In this document: piece after piece, positions 44,498 to 54,072 of the stretch
Position numbering within the stretch: position 1 is the first letter of the stretch
Layout of the letters: each line of letters opens with the position of its first letter
Assembly (NCBI GenBank): GCA_963709175.1
Contig: CAVPVK010000007.1
Coordinates: forward strand, 496,001-560,000
Length of the DNA stretch: 64,000 nucleotides
DNA from: JANXQG01 sp963709175
Lineage (GTDB): Bacteria > Planctomycetota > Planctomycetia > Pirellulales > Thermoguttaceae
Reading direction: 5' to 3'
The notes under the pieces: model-generated
What the model was told of the DNA's origin: nothing
Databases searched by the model: none
What the model saw: the letters and a program-made list of their open reading frames with translations, nothing else
Position numbers and translations under genes: made by a program

Positions 44498-45766
44498 ATG
44501 TCGCGGTGGCGGCTTTCCGATTGGACTTTGGGCCTTCTAACGGCATTGACGATCATGGCGATCTGGGAGACGGTCATGGTGAACGACTGGCCGGCTACCC
44601 ACGGCATGGGGGGCGATTTTCCACAATACTATGTCGCCGGCACGCTCGTCCGCACCGGCCAGGTGGCACGGTTGTACGATCAGCCCTATTTTCGCAGCCT
44701 GCAGGTGGCGATGCGCGACGAGCCGCTCCGATCACTCTATCCGCCTACGCTGGCCCTGCTCGTTGCCCCCTTGTCGCACTTCTCGTATCGCACCGCTCTG
44801 GCCGTCTGGTGGGCCATTCAGGCCGTTTGCATCCTCGCCGCGGGGGCGATTTTCTATTGCACGACGCCGCAACCACGCCCGTGGCGGATCAACATGCTCG
44901 TCGCCCTCACCGCCCTGGCGCCCCTCTGGCTGGCCGTCGGCATAGCTCAGGTGTCGCCCATGATCCTCTTGGTCGTGGCCGGCGGATTGACGCTCCACCG
45001 CCGCGAACACCGCGGTTGGGCCGGCGTGCTGCTGGCGCTCTTGGCCCTGAAGCCGCAGATGGCCGTGGGACTGGTGCTGTGGATGCTCCTGCGCCGCGAT
45101 CTCCGCACGTTGGCCGGCCTGGCGGCGGGTTTCGCCATTCAGTTCTTCGCGGTAGCCACCCTCCTGGGGCCAGGAGTCTGGCTCGATTATTTCCACGCCA
45201 TGCCCGCGATTTCCGCCGTAACCCGCTCCGCGCACTTCTCACCACTGATGGAGGCGTCGCTGACGGGCATGGCGAGCAACCTCCTCTTTGCGGCCGGTTT
45301 GCCTGCCTGGGAGACCCCCGCGATGAAGTTGACCTATGCGGTGACCGTCAGCGCCGCGGCGATCATGCTTTGCCGCGTGGTTTGGATGCGGCAGCCGTTA
45401 TCGCCGGCCAAACGGCCCGCGCCACCTCGCGAGACCGAGAATTACGAGTATGCCTGCGGTGTGCTCTTCATGATGCTCGTGCCGCCCTATTTCATCGCCT
45501 ACGACCAGACGCTGATGGCGGTGCCGCTGGTCCTGCTCTGGCCGACGCCGTCCTGGCGATGGGGCGTGGCCCTCTTCGCCGTCTTGACCGTTCCTATGCT
45601 CAATCTGGCGCTGACGCTTGGTTTCAGCCTCGCCGGCCCCACAACCCTCGCCGCGTTGTTTTACCTGGCCCGTGCCGTTTGCACCGGAGAGTACCGCCCG
45701 CCGCTAGCCAACGATGTCGGTTGGGCCGACTTGAGAAAATCCGAATTTCTTAATCGCAGTTTTTGA
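44498..45766 (+). CDS. GT87/DUF2029 membrane glycosyltransferase
   Basis: 422 residues with about ten membrane helices. The GT87 features are the acidic loop between the first two helices (GMGGDFPQYYVAGTLV, catalytic Asp in GGDF) and the following YDQPYFRSLQ. Further signatures are PLRSLYPPTLALLVAP and YDQTLMAVPLVLLW. These GT-C enzymes use polyprenyl-phosphate mannose-type donors for cell envelope glycans. The ATG at 44498 is preceded by gaaagg; the longer in-frame start was not used. Confidence 0.82.
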   Translation: MSRWRLSDWTLGLLTALTIMAIWETVMVNDWPATHGMGGDFPQYYVAGTLVRTGQVARLYDQPYFRSLQVAMRDEPLRSLYPPTLALLVAPLSHFSYRTALAVWWAIQAVCILAAGAIFYCTTPQPRPWRINMLVALTALAPLWLAVGIAQVSPMILLVVAGGLTLHRREHRGWAGVLLALLALKPQMAVGLVLWMLLRRDLRTLAGLAAGFAIQFFAVATLLGPGVWLDYFHAMPAISAVTRSAHFSPLMEASLTGMASNLLFAAGLPAWETPAMKLTYAVTVSAAAIMLCRVVWMRQPLSPAKRPAPPRETENYEYACGVLFMMLVPPYFIAYDQTLMAVPLVLLWPTPSWRWGVALFAVLTVPMLNLALTLGFSLAGPTTLAALFYLARAVCTGEYRPPLANDVGWADLRKSEFLNRSF

Positions 45767-45884
45767 CTTCTTGAGAAATCGACCTAGGTTTACATTGTAG
45801 GACTAATCGCGTGCAGGGAAGTGAAGTGGCTTTGAACCAAGTTTCATTCCGAAGCCCAAGGGCCGTCGGAAAAGGGGAGATGAG

Positions 45885-46055
45885 ATGAATACGTTTGCTG
45901 CCAAGTTGCGTCGGTTTTTGGTGTCGGAAGACGGTCCAACGGCCGTCGAGTACGCGGTCATGCTCTCGTTGATCGTCGTGGTGTGTCTCACCGCGATCCA
46001 ATCGATCGGCACGAAGGCCAATGCCGTGTTCAACAGCGTCGCCAGCTCGATCTAA
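45885..46055 (+). CDS. Flp/Fap-type IVb pilin subunit
   Basis: A 56-residue protein beginning MNTFAAKLRRFLVSEDG. The prepilin cleavage site is Gly followed by PTAVEYAVMLSLIVVVCL, with the Glu-Tyr pair at positions 5 and 6 after cleavage as in Flp pilins. A hydrophobic helix and a short tail (NAVFNSVASSI) complete it. Good ribosome site (ggggagatgag). No tad secretion or prepilin peptidase genes are present in the window, so it is an orphan here. Two strong inverted repeats follow. Confidence 0.85.
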   Translation: MNTFAAKLRRFLVSEDGPTAVEYAVMLSLIVVVCLTAIQSIGTKANAVFNSVASSI

Positions 46056-46090
46056 TGCCGGGAGTCGGCGAGCATCGGACAACTCAAGGG

Positions 46091-46112
46091 GCCGGCTCGT
46101 TATCGAGCCGGC
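46091..46112 (+). terminator. Hairpin downstream of the Flp pilin gene
   Basis: A perfect 9-bp stem (gccggctcg / cgagccggc) with a 4-base loop starts 35 bp after the pilin stop. It is followed by no clear T-run, so it may be an RNA-stabilising hairpin or a weak terminator. Confidence 0.55.
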
Positions 46113-46122
46113 AACTGGACGG

Positions 46123-46177
46123 GTCCGGTATTGGATGGTCGAATCACTTGCCGAGTGATTGCCCGCCAATACCGGAC
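46123..46177. repeat. Nested inverted repeat
   Basis: Arms gtccggtattgg and ccaataccggac form a perfect 12-bp outer stem. An inner stem aatcact / agtgatt surrounds tgccg. A cruciform, a transcript structure or an insertion end are possible. It is followed at 46220-46233 by the aggccggaacaagc motif also seen at 9441. Confidence 0.55.
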
Positions 46178-46264
46178 CTGTCCGCGCGCTTGAAGGGAAA
46201 GGCGAGCTTGCCGCACGGTAGGCCGGAACAAGCGTGCCGGCATACGCTCCGCTTTGTTGCGGTG

Positions 46265-47687
46265 CTACTTATCCCCGCGCAGGGCGGCAGCGGCGCTGAT
46301 CAGGCATTCCGGAGGTGCGGCGAGGAACTGCACGAACTGCGCGGCCCGCCGTGGTTGTCGCAGCTTCGACATCGCCCCTTCCTCGATCTGCCTGATTCGC
46401 TCTTTACTCAGCCGCAACAGCTTGCCGATGTCGGCAAGGCTCAGCGGCAGCTCGCCTTGCAGCCCGTAACGCATCCGCAAGACCTGCCGCTCGCGGTATT
46501 CCAAATCGCCGAGGACCTCGTTCATCCGCTCTTCCAACGTGTTTTGGTCGAGCCGGTCACAGTACGGTTGCCGACGATCTGCAATCACGTTGGCCAGCGA
46601 TCCTTCCTCATCGCCGCCGCCGTCGATCGACAGCGGCGCGGCGTGAGAGACGGAGCAAGCTCTCAGTTTCGCTCGCGGCGATCCCGGCGGCCTCCGCCAG
46701 GTCTTCCGCGCACGGAATCGTGCCGCGGCTTTGCAGATGATGCTGCATAGCCCGCTGAATCCGATCGAGTTTCCGGGTCATGACGTAGGAGGTCCGAAAA
46801 CCATTGCGGTGCAGCGAAAGGAACCGGCGGATCGCCTGCCGGATCCACCACCAGGCGCACGTCGAAAAACGGTGTCCCCTTGTGGGATCGAACTTGTCAA
46901 TCGCTCGCATCAGGCCGATATTTCCCTCCTGGATCAACTCCAGCAGGTCGTCTTGCCCCAAGGTATGTTGCTTGGCAATCGAGACGACGAGCCGCAAGTT
47001 GGGCAGCATGAGAGCCTCGCAGGCCTGATTGTGATCGCGGCGGAGTTGCTCGACGGCGGCCAGTCGCCGTGACAGCGATCGCGGCGTCTCGCCGCAGAAC
47101 CGCACGAGACGGCACAGCGCGCGACGGGCCGCGCGGTGCGCCCCGCCGTTTGCCGGCGCTGCGTCGCCGCTCCCCGGCGGCACCGCGGCCTCGGCCATTC
47201 GCGCGGCGGTCCGCGCAAGTCCGGCCAACGGCTTCTTCAAGAGGAAGCCTTGGAAGCCAAGCTTCTGGATTCCTCGCGCAACTGCCCTGCGGCGGCGCCG
47301 CAACGACTGCCGGGCGACCTTCCGCGCTTCAGCCGGCTGGCGTCGGTCACCCGCGATCCGCATATCCCTCCGGTTCCTGCGGAGGGTCCGTCGCAGCAGT
47401 TTTATGCCCGCCTCGAGACGCTTGAACGCCTCTTGTCGCGCGGCCACGTCGATCCCTTGTACGTCAATAACGTAATCGATGCGGAGTTTGTGCGCAGCGG
47501 CCTTGCGGGCAGCCGCCAGGACGACCCGCAGCGCATAATCGTTCGCCATGATCCGCGTGAGCAGGGCGACTCGCGTGTGGCAGATTCTCTCCGCCAGCAG
47601 CAGTTCGCACTGCGGATTCAGCAGGGGCGTCTTGGCAATTCGCCGCAAGTACATCCCGGTTTCGTCGAGGGGTTCTTTGTTGAGCAT
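46265..47687 (-). CDS. Primary-type sigma-70 RNA polymerase factor (frameshifted)
   Basis: About 470 residues once a frame change near 46660 is joined. Region 1.2 is visible as DETGMYLRRIAKTPLLNPQ, and region 2 as LPNLRLVVSIAKQHTLGQD, EGNIGLMRAIDKFDPTRG and HRFSTCAWWWIRQAIRRFLS. Region 3 lies around RGTIPCAEDLAEAAG, and region 4 as RERQVLRMRYGLQG followed by SKERIRQIEEGAMSKLRQ. A basic insert between regions 1.2 and 2 (RRTLRRNRRD, RRRRRAVARG) and a shortened C-terminus set it apart from a housekeeping SigA. It is more likely an alternative or duplicated group-2 sigma, which planctomycetes have in numbers. Confidence 0.85.
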
Positions 47688-47900
47688 GGCTTGTTCTCCG
47701 TTTGGCGTTGGGGTTGCGTCCGGCTTTATGCACAGACCATGCCAAAGCGGGCGCCAAGGGCGACTTTGAGGTTCTGCAGTACCAACTTGCCGGCAAAGCG
47801 CTTACAATGGAGTCGCATGCAAGAGACAAGGGGCCCCGCTGGCGCGGCGGAATTCCCCACTGGGGCAATCTGCCACGGTCCAATCACCAACTGATTCACG

Positions 47901-49378
47901 ATGCGCATCACGCTCAAGCTGGTCTTGGCCATCCTGCTGGCCAATACGCCCTGGCCGCCCTCTTTGGGTACTGGTCCGTCCGCCGAGAAGCGGACCACTT
48001 CCGCCAGCAAACGGCCGCGGAGGCCGACGAGGTCGGACCCGTCTTGGAAAGCGTCGTGGAACAAGCCTGGCAGACCGCCGGTGACCGCGGCATGCGGGAG
48101 TCGCTCCAGCGATTCGCCGCGGCCGAGCACAAGGCCCTGCTCATCCGCTGGGTGTGGTTCGACGCCGAGGCGCCGGCGGACGTTCGCCCCGCCGCGTCGC
48201 CCGAGCAACTGACTACGGTCGTCATCCAAGAGCACAAGGTCGTCGAAACCGATCGGCCGGGCGGCATTTCCTCCTTCTGCGTCTACTGGCCGGTGGCAGT
48301 GGACGCTCGGCGACAGGGCGGGCTGGAACTCGCCCGCCCCCTGACCGAGTTGGAGTCGGACGAGCACGAGATCATCCTCCGCACCGCCATGTTGATCGGC
48401 GGCATGCTCTTGATCAGTGCGATCTTGGCCGTGGTGCTGGGGATTCACCTGGTGGGGCGGCCGCTGGAGCAGTTGGTGGCCAAGGCCCGCCGCATCGGCG
48501 AAGGTGACCTGCAGACGCCTGTGCATTTCGGTCGCGGCGGCGAGTTGGCGGAACTGGCCGAGAGCCTCAACGGCATGTGCGCCAAACTGGCCGAATCACA
48601 GAACCGGCTAGGGCGCGAGACCGCCGCCCGGATTGCCGCCCTCGAGCAACTTCGCCATGCCGATCGGCTGAGGACGGTCGGCCGCCTGGCGGCAGGCATC
48701 GCCCATGAGCTTGGCACGCCCTTGAACGTTGTCGCCGGGCGGGCAGGCTTGATAGGCTCCGGCCGGCTCGACGCCGAGCAGATAACCGCCAGCGCTGTTG
48801 CCATCAAGGCCGAAGCCGACAAGATGACGCGCATCATTCGTCAACTCCTCGATTTCGCTCGGGCCTCCACACCAAGCAAATCGCTCGTCGATCTGCGGAC
48901 CGTCGTGCGGCGCACGATCGATATGATCGCCAACATGGCCGAAAAGCAGAACGTCGTGCTGGAGTTCACCCCCGATGCGGAAGAGGTCTTGGCCGAGGTC
49001 GATGCCGGACAGATCGAGCAGGTGCTGACCAACCTTGCCGTCAACGCGGTGCAGGCAATGCCGCAAGGCGGCCGCGTACGGTTCGTTATAGGCCGGCGGT
49101 GCGGCCCTTCATCCCTCGTTGCCAATAGCGCCACCGCGGTAGCCCCGCCGGTAGTCTGGGAAATCGAGGTCCGCGACCAAGGCGTGGGTATATCAGAGGA
49201 GAACATGCAGCATATTTTCGAGCCGTTTTTCACGACCAAAGAAGTCGGCGCCGGCACGGGCCTGGGGCTTTCCATCGCCTACGGCATCGTCGAGGAGCAT
49301 GGAGGCCGCATCGAGGTAACCAGCCGAGTCGGCGAAGGTAGCTGCTTTATAGTTTGCCTGCCTCAAGGAGCAGCAACC
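47901..49378 (+). CDS. Membrane histidine kinase, fused in frame to a response regulator
   Basis: About 490 residues. It begins MRITLKLVLAILL with a first membrane helix, broken by one frame change near 47945. A sensor segment of about 130 residues follows, then a second helix (LIGGMLLISAILAVVLG) and HAMP (GRPLEQLVAKARRIGEGDLQ). The phospho-acceptor His is in AAGIAHELGTPLNVVAGR, the N-box in NLAVNAVQAMPQGG, and the G boxes are VRDQGVGISEENM and GTGLGLSIAYGIVEEHGG. No stop codon separates it from the downstream activator. A ribosome site (aaggag, 8 bases before ATG) at the junction suggests the regulator is also made separately. Confidence 0.85.
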
Positions 49379-50755
49379 ATGAAGCCGCGGATACTGATCG
49401 TCGATGACGAGCGGGCCATGTGCGACCTGCTGGAAACCGATTTGCGGCTACGGGACTTCGACCCGCTCTGCTTCACCTCGGCCAGCGAGGCCGTCGATGC
49501 CTCCTGCCGCCAGGAATTCGATGCCGTGCTCACTGATCTGAGGATGCCGGGCCTGGACGGGCTGCAATTCTGCGCCCGTCTGGCGGCCAACCGTCCCGAC
49601 GTGCCGGTCGTCGTGATGACAGCCTTCGGCAGCCTGGAAACGGCGATCGCGGCCATCCGCGCCGGGGCCTACGACTTTGTCACCAAGCCAATCGAAATGG
49701 AGCTGCTGGCGGTGATCCTCCGCCGCGCGGTGGAACGGCGGCAACTCCAGCGGCAAATCCATTCGCTCCGCGAGGCGGTCGAACAGGCCGAGCACTTCGA
49801 AGACTTGCTCGGCCAGAGTCCTCCCATGCGCAAGCTCTACGATCAGTTGGCCCGCATCGCCGATTCCGAGGCCTCGGTGCTGATCCTTGGCGAAAGCGGC
49901 GCCGGCAAGGAGGTCGTCGCCCGGGCGATCCATCAGCATGGCCCGCGGCGCGAGAAGGCATTCATCGCGGTGAATCTGGCGGCCCTTCCCGACACGCTCC
50001 TGGAAAGCGAGCTGTTCGGGCACGTCAAAGGAGCTTTCACCGATGCCCGCAACGACCGCAAGGGACTTTTTGCGCTGGCCCAGGGAGGGACGCTGTTTCT
50101 CGACGAAATCGGCGAGATGCCGCTGGCGATGCAGCCCAAGTTGTTGCGGGCCCTGGAGGAGGGCAAAGTCCGGCCTATCGGCAGCGAAAAGGAACTCGCC
50201 GTCGACGTTCGCGTGCTGGCCGCCACCAACCGCGACCTGGAGACCGCTGTCGAGGAGGGGCGTTTCCGCAAGGATCTCTACTACCGCATCGACGTCATTC
50301 AAGTCGATCTGCCGCCCTTGCGGGCACGGGGGACCGATGTCCTCCTCCTGGCGCAGCACTTCATCGACCATTACGCCGCCCGAGCAAAGAAGCAAGTCGG
50401 CCGCATCGCGGAGGGCGCCGCGGAAAAACTGCTGGCCTACGATTGGCCGGGCAACGTCCGCGAGTTGCGCAACGTGATCGAACGGGCGGTGGCCCTCACG
50501 CGGCTGGATCACTTGACGCTCGAAGACTTGCCGGAAAAGATCCGCGATTTTCGCGGCGAGCACGTGGTGATCGGCGGCAGCGATCCGACCGAGCTTGTGC
50601 CGCTGGAGGATGTCGAGCGCCGCTATATTCTGCACGTGCTCCAGTGCGTACAGGGCAATCGCTCCCTGGCGGCCAGGCGGCTAGGGCTCGATCGCAAGAC
50701 GCTCTATCGCAAGCTGCGGCAATACGGGGTGCTGAAGGAGGGCGAAGACACCTAG
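49379..50755 (+). CDS. NtrC-type sigma-54 response regulator
   Basis: 459 residues. The receiver domain has the acidic pair in LIVDDERAMCDLL and phospho-acceptor Asp in LTDLRMPGLDG. The AAA+ domain has Walker A GESGAGKEVVARAIHQ, the sigma-54 loop GAFTDA (Asp instead of the usual Gly), Walker B GTLFLDEIGEMPLAMQPKL, and the arginine finger region. The C-terminal Fis-type helix-turn-helix is NRSLAARRLGLDRKTLYRKL. It shares its frame with the upstream kinase with no stop, so it may be a single hybrid protein. ATG preceded by aaggag supports internal initiation. Regulon unknown. Confidence 0.9.
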   Translation: MKPRILIVDDERAMCDLLETDLRLRDFDPLCFTSASEAVDASCRQEFDAVLTDLRMPGLDGLQFCARLAANRPDVPVVVMTAFGSLETAIAAIRAGAYDFVTKPIEMELLAVILRRAVERRQLQRQIHSLREAVEQAEHFEDLLGQSPPMRKLYDQLARIADSEASVLILGESGAGKEVVARAIHQHGPRREKAFIAVNLAALPDTLLESELFGHVKGAFTDARNDRKGLFALAQGGTLFLDEIGEMPLAMQPKLLRALEEGKVRPIGSEKELAVDVRVLAATNRDLETAVEEGRFRKDLYYRIDVIQVDLPPLRARGTDVLLLAQHFIDHYAARAKKQVGRIAEGAAEKLLAYDWPGNVRELRNVIERAVALTRLDHLTLEDLPEKIRDFRGEHVVIGGSDPTELVPLEDVERRYILHVLQCVQGNRSLAARRLGLDRKTLYRKLRQYGVLKEGEDT

Positions 50756-50923
50756 CGCCTCATTGAGTGCAATCGCAGAAAATCGGGCACCCCGCGGCGG
50801 AACGGCTGGCGGCCATGGAAAATATGTTGGAGTAGCAAGAACATCAGGCGCGAATAGGGGCCACGATTGCGGAAGGGCAGATCCGTTCGCCATTTGAGGC
50901 CGGAATACCTGCCACAGTGTCGA

Positions 50924-52180
50924 TCACTCCGCCAGCACTTTGCAGTGCGGCAATGCGGCCCGCAGCTCCTTGAGCCCCTTGCCGTCGATCTGCGTGTTGT
51001 TCAGGTCGAGACTCTTCAACTGCTTGAAGTTCTTGAGCACTTCGATCGAGTCGTTGCCGATCGGATTGAGCTTGAGCTTGAGCGACTGCAATCGCTTGAG
51101 GGCGACAAGCTGCTTAACGCCCTCGTCGGTAATGTTGTCATCTTCCAGGCTGAGCGTTGTGAGCTTTGTCAGACCGGCGAGGTTCTTTAGGCCCGCGTCG
51201 CTGATCCGCGTGTGCCAAAGATCGAGATACTCCAAACCCACCATGTCCTTGACGTTTGCCAGCCCGTCATCGTCGATACTGGTCTCGGCCAATTCCAGCC
51301 GCTTCAGCCCCTGGGCGGCTTTGAGCTGTGCCAGGCCCGATCCGTTGATCGAAGTGCCGCGGAGAATCAACCGCGCCAGATGGGCCATACCGGCGAAGTT
51401 CACCAGCCCGTCGTCGGTCACAGCATTGCAGCGCAAGAGATCGATTTGCTCCATGTCCTTGCCCTTCAGCGCGGCCAAGCCGGAATCGGTCACCACGCTG
51501 TCCTCGATGGCCAGTACCTTCAACTTCGCCATGCCCGCCAGGGCTTTCATGCCCTGGTCGGTCACGGAGGCGCTGCGGAGCTTGAGGTCCTTCACGTTGG
51601 GCAGTGTCGCCAGGGCCTCCAGGCCAACATCGGTGATCTTCGAGCCTCGCACGTCGATGGCCCGCAGTTGTTTCATTGCCGCCAGCCGGGCGATGCCGGC
51701 ATCGCCGATGCGGTTGTAAAGGAGCTTGAGGTTGTCGAGCTTCGGCATGCGGGCCAGGTATTCCATGGCCTTGTCGGTCATGCGGTCGGTCTTGCGAAGG
51801 TTGAGCACGCGGATTTCCCGCAAATGTGAGAGTTCCTCGACGCCCGCATCGGTGACGGCGGTGTTCTCCAGGGCCAGTTCGCGGAGCTTCGGAAAACGCG
51901 CGAGGGCCGGAAGGCCGGCATCGCTGATTTCGGCGCCGAAAAGGTCAAGTTTCACCACGTCCTTGAGGGCCGTGAGCACTAGAATGTCGCCATTGGTGGT
52001 CGCCCGCGGGTTGAGGTCCACCGTCACGATCGTCTTGCCGGGGCCATATTCGACCTTGCCGCCGAGAGCGTGAATGCGCGCCAGGGCCGCGGCCGCGGTC
52101 GGCTCTTCGGCCCGGGCAAGAGCGGGAACGGCGAGATAGCCGAGGACGAGAGCCAACAAGGTGATTTTCCGCGTAGACAT
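50924..52180 (-). CDS. Secreted leucine-rich-repeat protein
   Basis: 418 residues with a signal peptide (KITLLALVLGYLAVPALA). About twelve 24-residue repeats follow the pattern TDAGLAALAx-x-x-x-L-x-x-L-x-L, for example ISDAGLKNLAGLTKLTTL and ITDEGVKQLVALKRLQSL. This is the ribonuclease-inhibitor-like class common in planctomycetes. The first 80 residues contain a short beta-rich domain before the repeats. Likely a protein-binding scaffold outside the cell or at the surface. The ATG at 52180 matches the signal peptide. Confidence 0.85.
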   Translation of the reverse strand: MSTRKITLLALVLGYLAVPALARAEEPTAAAALARIHALGGKVEYGPGKTIVTVDLNPRATTNGDILVLTALKDVVKLDLFGAEISDAGLPALARFPKLRELALENTAVTDAGVEELSHLREIRVLNLRKTDRMTDKAMEYLARMPKLDNLKLLYNRIGDAGIARLAAMKQLRAIDVRGSKITDVGLEALATLPNVKDLKLRSASVTDQGMKALAGMAKLKVLAIEDSVVTDSGLAALKGKDMEQIDLLRCNAVTDDGLVNFAGMAHLARLILRGTSINGSGLAQLKAAQGLKRLELAETSIDDDGLANVKDMVGLEYLDLWHTRISDAGLKNLAGLTKLTTLSLEDDNITDEGVKQLVALKRLQSLKLKLNPIGNDSIEVLKNFKQLKSLDLNNTQIDGKGLKELRAALPHCKVLAE

Positions 52181-52663
52181 TGTGCGATCTCCTAATAAGG
52201 CGGGAACGTTAGGCGGGCGGGCACGGTTCATTGCGCAGTCTTCCAGTGTAATTTCCCAAGGTGGAAATTGCCAAGCCTCGGAAAGGCCTTGGGCGGGGTC
52301 ATTCGCTTGTGCCGCTTTGACATACTCGATGGTCTGGAGTCGTTTGACCTGTCGAAGTCGACTTGCGAGACCGTGGCTGCGTGCGAGTACCAGTCCGTGG
52401 AGATCGCCGATTCAGCGGAACCGTCAGTCCGCGCGGAGCGGCACTGGCATAATTCTTGCTCCGCGGTCGTGGAAGCCAATCCACTCGGCGCGAGCCCCAA
52501 CGGCCCTTCCTTTCTCGGCAATTTCCGCACGACTTGAAAAGCGGCGGCCGGGATATTACGCTAGAACTACACGCGTTTCCCTTGGACGGTTTTCCGCTCC
52601 AACCAGCCGCCTTCCATTTCCCGCCTTTTTCATCCTCCCCCTCAATTCCACGGAGTCTTAGTC
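52181..52663. other. Divergent intergenic region, nothing seen
   Basis: About 480 bp between the LRR gene and the divergent oxidoreductase gene. Short frames on both strands lack coding character. Promoters for both genes are expected here but no clear elements were recognised. Confidence 0.5.
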
Positions 52664-53974
52664 ATGCCAAATCGTCGTGAATTCTTGTCAACCACGGCTG
52701 CCGCCGCAATGGGCTACTGGGTAGCCGCCGGCGCCGAAGCCGCCCCAAGCCGATCTCCCAATGAGCGAATTGCCTTCGCCAGCATCGGCATCAATGGCAA
52801 GGGGGAAAGCGATTCGGAAGATGCCGGCCGCTCCGGCGACATGGTGGCCATCTGCGATGTCGACGACCAGAAACTGGGCGTTGCCGGCGATCGGCGATTC
52901 AAGAAGGCAAAGCGATTCAACGATTTTCGCAAGATGCTGGACGAGATGGGCAAGAGCATCGATGCCGTGACCGTGAGCACGCCCGATCACATCCACGCCG
53001 TGGCCGCCGCCATGGCATTGAGAATGAAGAAGCACTGCTTCGTGCAGAAGCCGCTGACCCATTCCATCAACGAGGCCCGCATGCTCGGTCATTTGGCCCG
53101 CGAGAACGGCGTGGCCACACAGATGGGCAACCAGGGCACGGCCAACGCCGGCCTGCGGAAGGCCGCCGCCGCGGTCCAGGCCGGCGTGCTGGGGACCGTC
53201 AAGGAGGTCCATGTCTGGACGAATCGGCCAATCTGGCCGCAAGGCGGACCACGGCCCGCGCCCGCGACGCCGCCAGCCTACCTGCATTGGGACCTTTGGC
53301 TCGGCCCGGCCCCAGCGCGGCCGTTTGGCAACGACGCCTACCATCCTTTCAAGTGGCGCGGCTGGTGGGATTTCGGTTGCGGTGCCCTGGGCGACATGGC
53401 GTGCCACACCTTCAACATGCCCTTTGCCGCGCTGAATCTTCGCGACCCGATTTCGGTGCAAGCCGAGTCTTCCGGCCACAACCACGACAGCTATCCCCAG
53501 TGGTCGGTGATCGCCTTTGATTTCCCCGCGTTGGGTAATCGGGGGACCGTGAAAGCCTTCTGGTACGACGGCGGTAAGCGTCCGCCCACGGACCTGTTCG
53601 AAGGCCGCGATCCGGGTATCGCCGGCGCCTTGCTGGTGGGCGAGAAGGGCAAGATCTTCGCCCCTGGCGATTACTGCGACGATTTCCAGTACATCGGCAA
53701 CGCGAAAGCCCCCGAGGTTGATTTCGTGCGTTCGCCCGGCCACTTCCAGGAATGGGTGCGGGCGATCAAGGGTGGAAAGCCCGCCATGTCGAACTTTCCC
53801 GACTATGCCGGGCCGCTCACAGAGACCATCCTGCTGGGCAACCTGGCCGTCTGGGTCGCGGCGTCGGGCAAGGGCGAAAAGGTCGAGTGGGATCCGCAGA
53901 ACCTGAAGGTCAAGAACATCAGCGGCCTCGAGCCGATCGTGCAGCCCATTTACCGCAAGGGGTATTCGCTGTAA
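52664..53974 (+). CDS. Tat-exported Gfo/Idh/MocA family oxidoreductase
   Basis: 436 residues, intact. It has a twin-arginine signal (NRREFLSTTAAAAMG). The Rossmann region FASIGINGKGESDSEDAG has one Gly replaced by Asn. STPDHIHAVAAAMALRMKKH precedes CFVQKPLTHSINEAR, with Lys in place but Gln replacing the common Glu. FGCGALGDMACHTFNMPF gives the C-terminal domain motif. The class oxidises sugars or inositols in the periplasm with bound NADP, but the changed motifs leave the substrate and activity open. Confidence 0.88.
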   Translation: MPNRREFLSTTAAAAMGYWVAAGAEAAPSRSPNERIAFASIGINGKGESDSEDAGRSGDMVAICDVDDQKLGVAGDRRFKKAKRFNDFRKMLDEMGKSIDAVTVSTPDHIHAVAAAMALRMKKHCFVQKPLTHSINEARMLGHLARENGVATQMGNQGTANAGLRKAAAAVQAGVLGTVKEVHVWTNRPIWPQGGPRPAPATPPAYLHWDLWLGPAPARPFGNDAYHPFKWRGWWDFGCGALGDMACHTFNMPFAALNLRDPISVQAESSGHNHDSYPQWSVIAFDFPALGNRGTVKAFWYDGGKRPPTDLFEGRDPGIAGALLVGEKGKIFAPGDYCDDFQYIGNAKAPEVDFVRSPGHFQEWVRAIKGGKPAMSNFPDYAGPLTETILLGNLAVWVAASGKGEKVEWDPQNLKVKNISGLEPIVQPIYRKGYSL

Positions 53975-54021
53975 GAGTGGCCGGTAAGGTGGGACCAGAT
54001 TGCAGTCTTCACGTTCAACCA

Positions 54022-54054
54022 GGGCCAGAACGATTCCGGCAGTCGTTCTGGCCC
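54022..54054 (+). terminator. Hairpin terminator after the oxidoreductase gene
   Basis: A perfect 12-bp stem (gggccagaacga / tcgttctggccc) with a 9-base loop is located about 50 bp past the stop. No long T-run follows, so efficiency is uncertain. Confidence 0.6.
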
Positions 54055-54072
54055 GCCGTTATTCCGCCGCCG

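Noticed and set aside
44410..45753. 447-residue plus-strand frame in another phase
   Set aside because: Overlaps the GT87 gene, which shows membrane helices and the catalytic loop; the other phase is Arg/Pro-rich shadow sequence.
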